Positions 16,429 through 17,939 of a stretch of 17,939 bases of DNA are shown one piece after another (the first letter of the stretch is position 1; the number at the start of each line of letters is the position of its first letter). Where the stretch lies: positions 1 through 17,939 of the forward strand of contig CAJGEB010000008.1 of NCBI GenBank assembly GCA_904502045.1, written 5' to 3'. Origin of the DNA: an uncultured Oscillospiraceae bacterium. Its GTDB lineage: Bacteria > Bacillota > Clostridia > Oscillospirales > Ruminococcaceae. The notes under the pieces are model-generated. The model saw only the letters and a list, made by a program, of their open reading frames with translations, did no database searches and was not told where the DNA came from. The position numbers and the translations under genes are program-made.

Positions 16429-16461
16429 AGAATAACCGCCTTTTAAATACAAATTTTTCTA

Positions 16462-16490
16462 ATTATATCAGAAAAAAGACGAAATTTCAA
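16462..16490 (-). promoter_or_regulatory. Sigma-A promoter of pyrB
   Basis: On the minus strand: TTGAAA (16490-16485), 17-base spacer, extended -10 TGATATAAT with TATAAT at 16467-16462. The predicted leader is only about 25-30 bases. Confidence 0.85.
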
Positions 16491-16523
16491 GGCTAAAAGC
16501 GGAAAATATAAAAATATATAAGA

Positions 16524-16548
16524 AAGGGGACTGCATAAACAGTCCCTT
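16524..16548 (-). terminator. Rho-independent terminator of the SASP gene
   Basis: CAGTCCCTT (16540-16548) pairs with AAGGGGACTG (16524-16533, one G-U pair) around a 6-base loop. On the minus strand TTTCTTATATATTTTT follows, a broken T run. It lies 16 bases after the SASP stop. Confidence 0.75.
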
Positions 16549-16564
16549 GGGAGAATGCGATTGG

Positions 16565-16759
16565 TTATTTTATAGAGTTCTCATAGGACTCGATCATTTT
16601 CTTAACCATCTGACCGCCTATAGAACCGGCCTGACGAGAAGTTAAGTCACCGTTATAACCCTGCTTGAGGGTAACGCCAACTTCATTAGCGGCTTCCATC
16701 TTAAACTTGTTAAGAGCTTCCTTAGCCTGAGGAACAACCGGCTTTCCGGATCTGGACAT
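16565..16759 (-). CDS. Alpha/beta-type small acid-soluble spore protein (SASP)
   Basis: Small DNA-binding protein of 64 residues that coats and protects DNA in dormant spores and is degraded at germination. The signature GYNGDLTSRQAG (34-45) continuing SIGGQMVKKMIE is that of the SspA/SspB family. The region KMEAANEVGV (20-29) aligns with the GPR protease site, with cleavage expected between Glu22 and Ala23. The ATG has AAGGAG 9 bases before it. Genes of this family are normally read by forespore sigma-G; I see a CATATTA -10-like sequence (16831-16837, minus strand) but no matching -35, so the promoter is not assigned. Its presence marks the organism as an endospore-former. Confidence 0.97.
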   Translation of the reverse strand: MSRSGKPVVPQAKEALNKFKMEAANEVGVTLKQGYNGDLTSRQAGSIGGQMVKKMIESYENSIK

Positions 16760-16880
16760 ACTGTTTCACTCCTTATATTAATTTGCGTTGAATTAAATAT
16801 CTGCAGTAGTATTATTGTTCATTCGGAAAATAATATGAGTGGGAAATAATAGAAGTTTAAAATAATAATAACAAAATAAA

Positions 16881-16906
16881 AATGCTGCAAAATATTCTGC
16901 AGCATT
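16881..16906 (-). terminator. Rho-independent terminator of the FIST-like gene
   Basis: AATGCTGCA (16881-16889) pairs with TGCAGCATT (16898-16906), 9-bp stem with 8-base loop. On the minus strand it runs into TTTTTATTTTG. It lies 15 bases after the stop. Confidence 0.88.
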
Positions 16907-16921
16907 AAATATTTTAAAGGA

Positions 16922-17758
16922 CTATTTGGGTAATATCTTGAGTTTACTGAGCATAAGGTTTCCAAACTCCGAGTGATCGCCCACGGTACAAACCTCGCCG
17001 AAAAGGAAGAGTCCCAAGGAAGAGGTGTCGAGAGGACGCTCTAAAATACTGCCGAGTCCCGCGCAGCCGAAAATGATAGCATCGGGATCGTCATAAAAAT
17101 CGCGTATACGGCTGTAAACTTTTTCGTGCGGTACATAACGGAGCAGCATTTTTTCACAGAGATCACGCCCGCTTTTGACGGTAGTTCCGGACAAGGAAAG
17201 GTGAGCGTTGATTCCGTCGGTATCGGTCAGGGTAAGGTGTTCAAAGTCGGTTGGGGAAAGTCCCAGAGCGGACTTTTTCTGAGCCAGATACTGTGCGGCA
17301 TCAATTCCGTTAATGGTCAAAAGAGTGCGAGGGTCCGAGAGGGTAAGGCAGCACTCGTCAATAATTTCGTCGTGAATACATTTGGTTTCGGTGTGATAAG
17401 AGTAGCGCGAGTCTTGAACAAGAAAAACAGCGGCTTGACCGTTACCGGTAATGAGTCCGGGAATGCTTTCAAAAGCGGCTCCGCCGCCGACGGCACTAGA
17501 TTTTACGATTGCTGAGAGCTGTTTCAAAAATTCATTTTCTCCGCCGGCGTTTCCGAAAAATACGATGGCAATATCGGGAGTGGGAGTAACCAAAGCTGCT
17601 TTATCAAGAATTTGTTGATAGGAGCCGGTCAAAAGGGTACCGTTCAGCTCATTCTCAAAGGTAGCGGTATCTTTTTTAGTACCCGCAAAACGCTGTGTAG
17701 CACAGCCGAAACCTTCAGCTTTATCCCACGCAGAAGGAGTGGTAAATGTTAGTTTCAT
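16922..17758 (-). CDS. FIST-like domain protein (divergent), function unknown
   Basis: Soluble protein of 278 residues with no signal peptide or membrane segment. It resembles FIST sensor domains, which are thought to bind small ligands such as amino acids: an early PDIAIVFFGNAGG strand, a GGGAAFE turn (91-97), GQAAVFLVQD, and at the C-terminus IIFGCAG (228-234), GLFLFGEVC (249-257) and EFGNLMLSKLKIL. In FIST proteins the C-terminal part has a similar cysteine strand followed by G-F-x-x-x-G-E and a final strand. The match is by eye and divergent, so the family is likely rather than certain. The ATG has GAGG 7 bases before it. It has its own promoter and terminator, no partner gene is adjacent, and a palindrome overlaps its -10. 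Confidence 0.6.
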   Translation of the reverse strand: MKLTFTTPSAWDKAEGFGCATQRFAGTKKDTATFENELNGTLLTGSYQQILDKAALVTPTPDIAIVFFGNAGGENEFLKQLSAIVKSSAVGGGAAFESIPGLITGNGQAAVFLVQDSRYSYHTETKCIHDEIIDECCLTLSDPRTLLTINGIDAAQYLAQKKSALGLSPTDFEHLTLTDTDGINAHLSLSGTTVKSGRDLCEKMLLRYVPHEKVYSRIRDFYDDPDAIIFGCAGLGSILERPLDTSSLGLFLFGEVCTVGDHSEFGNLMLSKLKILPK

Positions 17759-17778
17759 AGAAAATCCTCGCTTTTATC

Positions 17779-17798
17779 GGTATTACATATAGAATACC
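17779..17798. promoter_or_regulatory. Operator-like inverted repeat at the FIST-like gene promoter
   Basis: GGTATT (17779-17784) and AATACC (17793-17798) with an 8-base spacer. The right half overlaps the -10 box. Half-sites are identical to those of the palindrome at 13938-13951, but spacing differs (8 against 2). Confidence 0.3.
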
Positions 17799-17819
17799 AC
17801 GGTTTTAGGATTTGTTCAA
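17791..17819 (-). promoter_or_regulatory. Sigma-A promoter of the FIST-like gene
   Basis: On the minus strand: TTGAAC (17819-17814), 17-base spacer, TATTCT (17796-17791). The start codon lies about 30 bases beyond the predicted transcription start. Confidence 0.7.
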
Positions 17820-17859
17820 TATTTTATACCCGTTAAAACAAAAAACCACTGAGTACTTC

Positions 17860-17939
17860 TTCACTATTCACTCTTACTTCTTACCTGAAATTCCGTTTGA
17901 GAAATTTTATTTAGTGAAAAGTGAAGAGTTAATAGTGAA
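17860..17939. repeat. Imperfect inverted repeat, palindromic repeat or MITE-like element (cut by the window end?)
   Basis: The left arm begins TTCACTATTCACTCTT at 17860. The right arm ends at 17939, and its reverse complement begins TTCACTATTAACTCTT, so 15 of the first 16 bases match. Similarity continues for about 9 more bases with a one-base gap and two transitions. The arms enclose about 26 AT-rich bases. Tandem-like TTCACTATT/TTCACTCTT words are common in non-coding palindromic repeats of clostridial genomes. No coding potential is seen. Whether it ends at 17939 or continues cannot be told. Confidence 0.6.

Noticed and set aside
16429..16462. PyrR-type or pyrimidine-sensing attenuator before pyrB
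   Set aside because: The leader is too short, with no antiterminator/terminator pair between promoter and start codon.
16810..16837. Sigma-G promoter for the SASP gene
   Set aside because: A CATATTA -10-like sequence is present on the minus strand but no fitting -35 at the right spacing, so I do not annotate it although sigma-G control is expected for this family.
1..17939. CRISPR array, tRNA, rRNA, insertion sequence, prophage or toxin-antitoxin pair
   Set aside because: No regular repeat-spacer pattern, no tRNA-like or rRNA sequence, and no transposase, integrase or phage protein was seen in any frame.

Overview
The window looks like the chromosome of an endospore-forming member of the Bacillota (class Clostridia, probably a gut Oscillospirales-type organism). 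The support is an alpha/beta-type small acid-soluble spore protein, strong AAGGAG-type ribosome binding sites, sigma-A promoters with 17-base spacers, frequent ATA/AGA codons, and housekeeping proteins of clostridial type. Genus or species cannot be named from sequence alone. I see no tRNA, rRNA, CRISPR array, transposase or phage gene. Apart from a palindromic repeat at the right edge, this is core chromosome with some accessory genes.

Layout, left to right. (1) 1-5393, plus strand: a DNA-repair operon uvrB (5' end cut by the window), uvrA and a gph-like HAD phosphatase, tightly packed and closed by a strong terminator. (2) 5454-7719, plus strand: a MarR-family regulator and two different DegV/FakB-type fatty-acid-binding proteins, transcribed from one near-consensus promoter flanked by two copies of a GTTGAC-type palindrome. 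This looks like a self-regulated lipid module. (3) 7764-9509, minus strand: a Na/Pi cotransporter with a PhoU-like tail, followed by a 463-base gap (9510-9972) holding only two doubtful small ORFs and hairpins. (4) 9973-12253, minus strand: a two-gene unit of a GNAT-like acyltransferase-domain protein and a GH18-family lipoprotein glycosidase. (5) 12420-15249: a FolT-like ECF transporter S component (plus), a PfkB-type sugar-phosphate kinase (minus), an Amidase_6-type protein (minus) and deoxyribose-phosphate aldolase deoC (plus). (6) 15370-17758, minus strand: aspartate carbamoyltransferase with a PyrI-like zinc tail, a spore SASP, and a divergent FIST-like protein, each with its own terminator and (for pyrB and the FIST gene) a clear promoter. 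The window ends in an imperfect inverted repeat resembling a small palindromic element.

Functional links: UvrA and UvrB are partners in nucleotide excision repair. The MarR-DegV-DegV group probably links fatty-acid sensing to fatty-acid delivery to a FakA-type kinase (not in the window). deoC and the 1-phosphofructokinase-like enzyme are central-carbon or nucleoside salvage functions, and pyrB is pyrimidine synthesis. The most unusual items are the PyrB with a C-terminal PyrI-type zinc module but no allosteric domain, the double-operator promoter of the MarR-DegV group, and the acyltransferase/GH18-lipoprotein pair.
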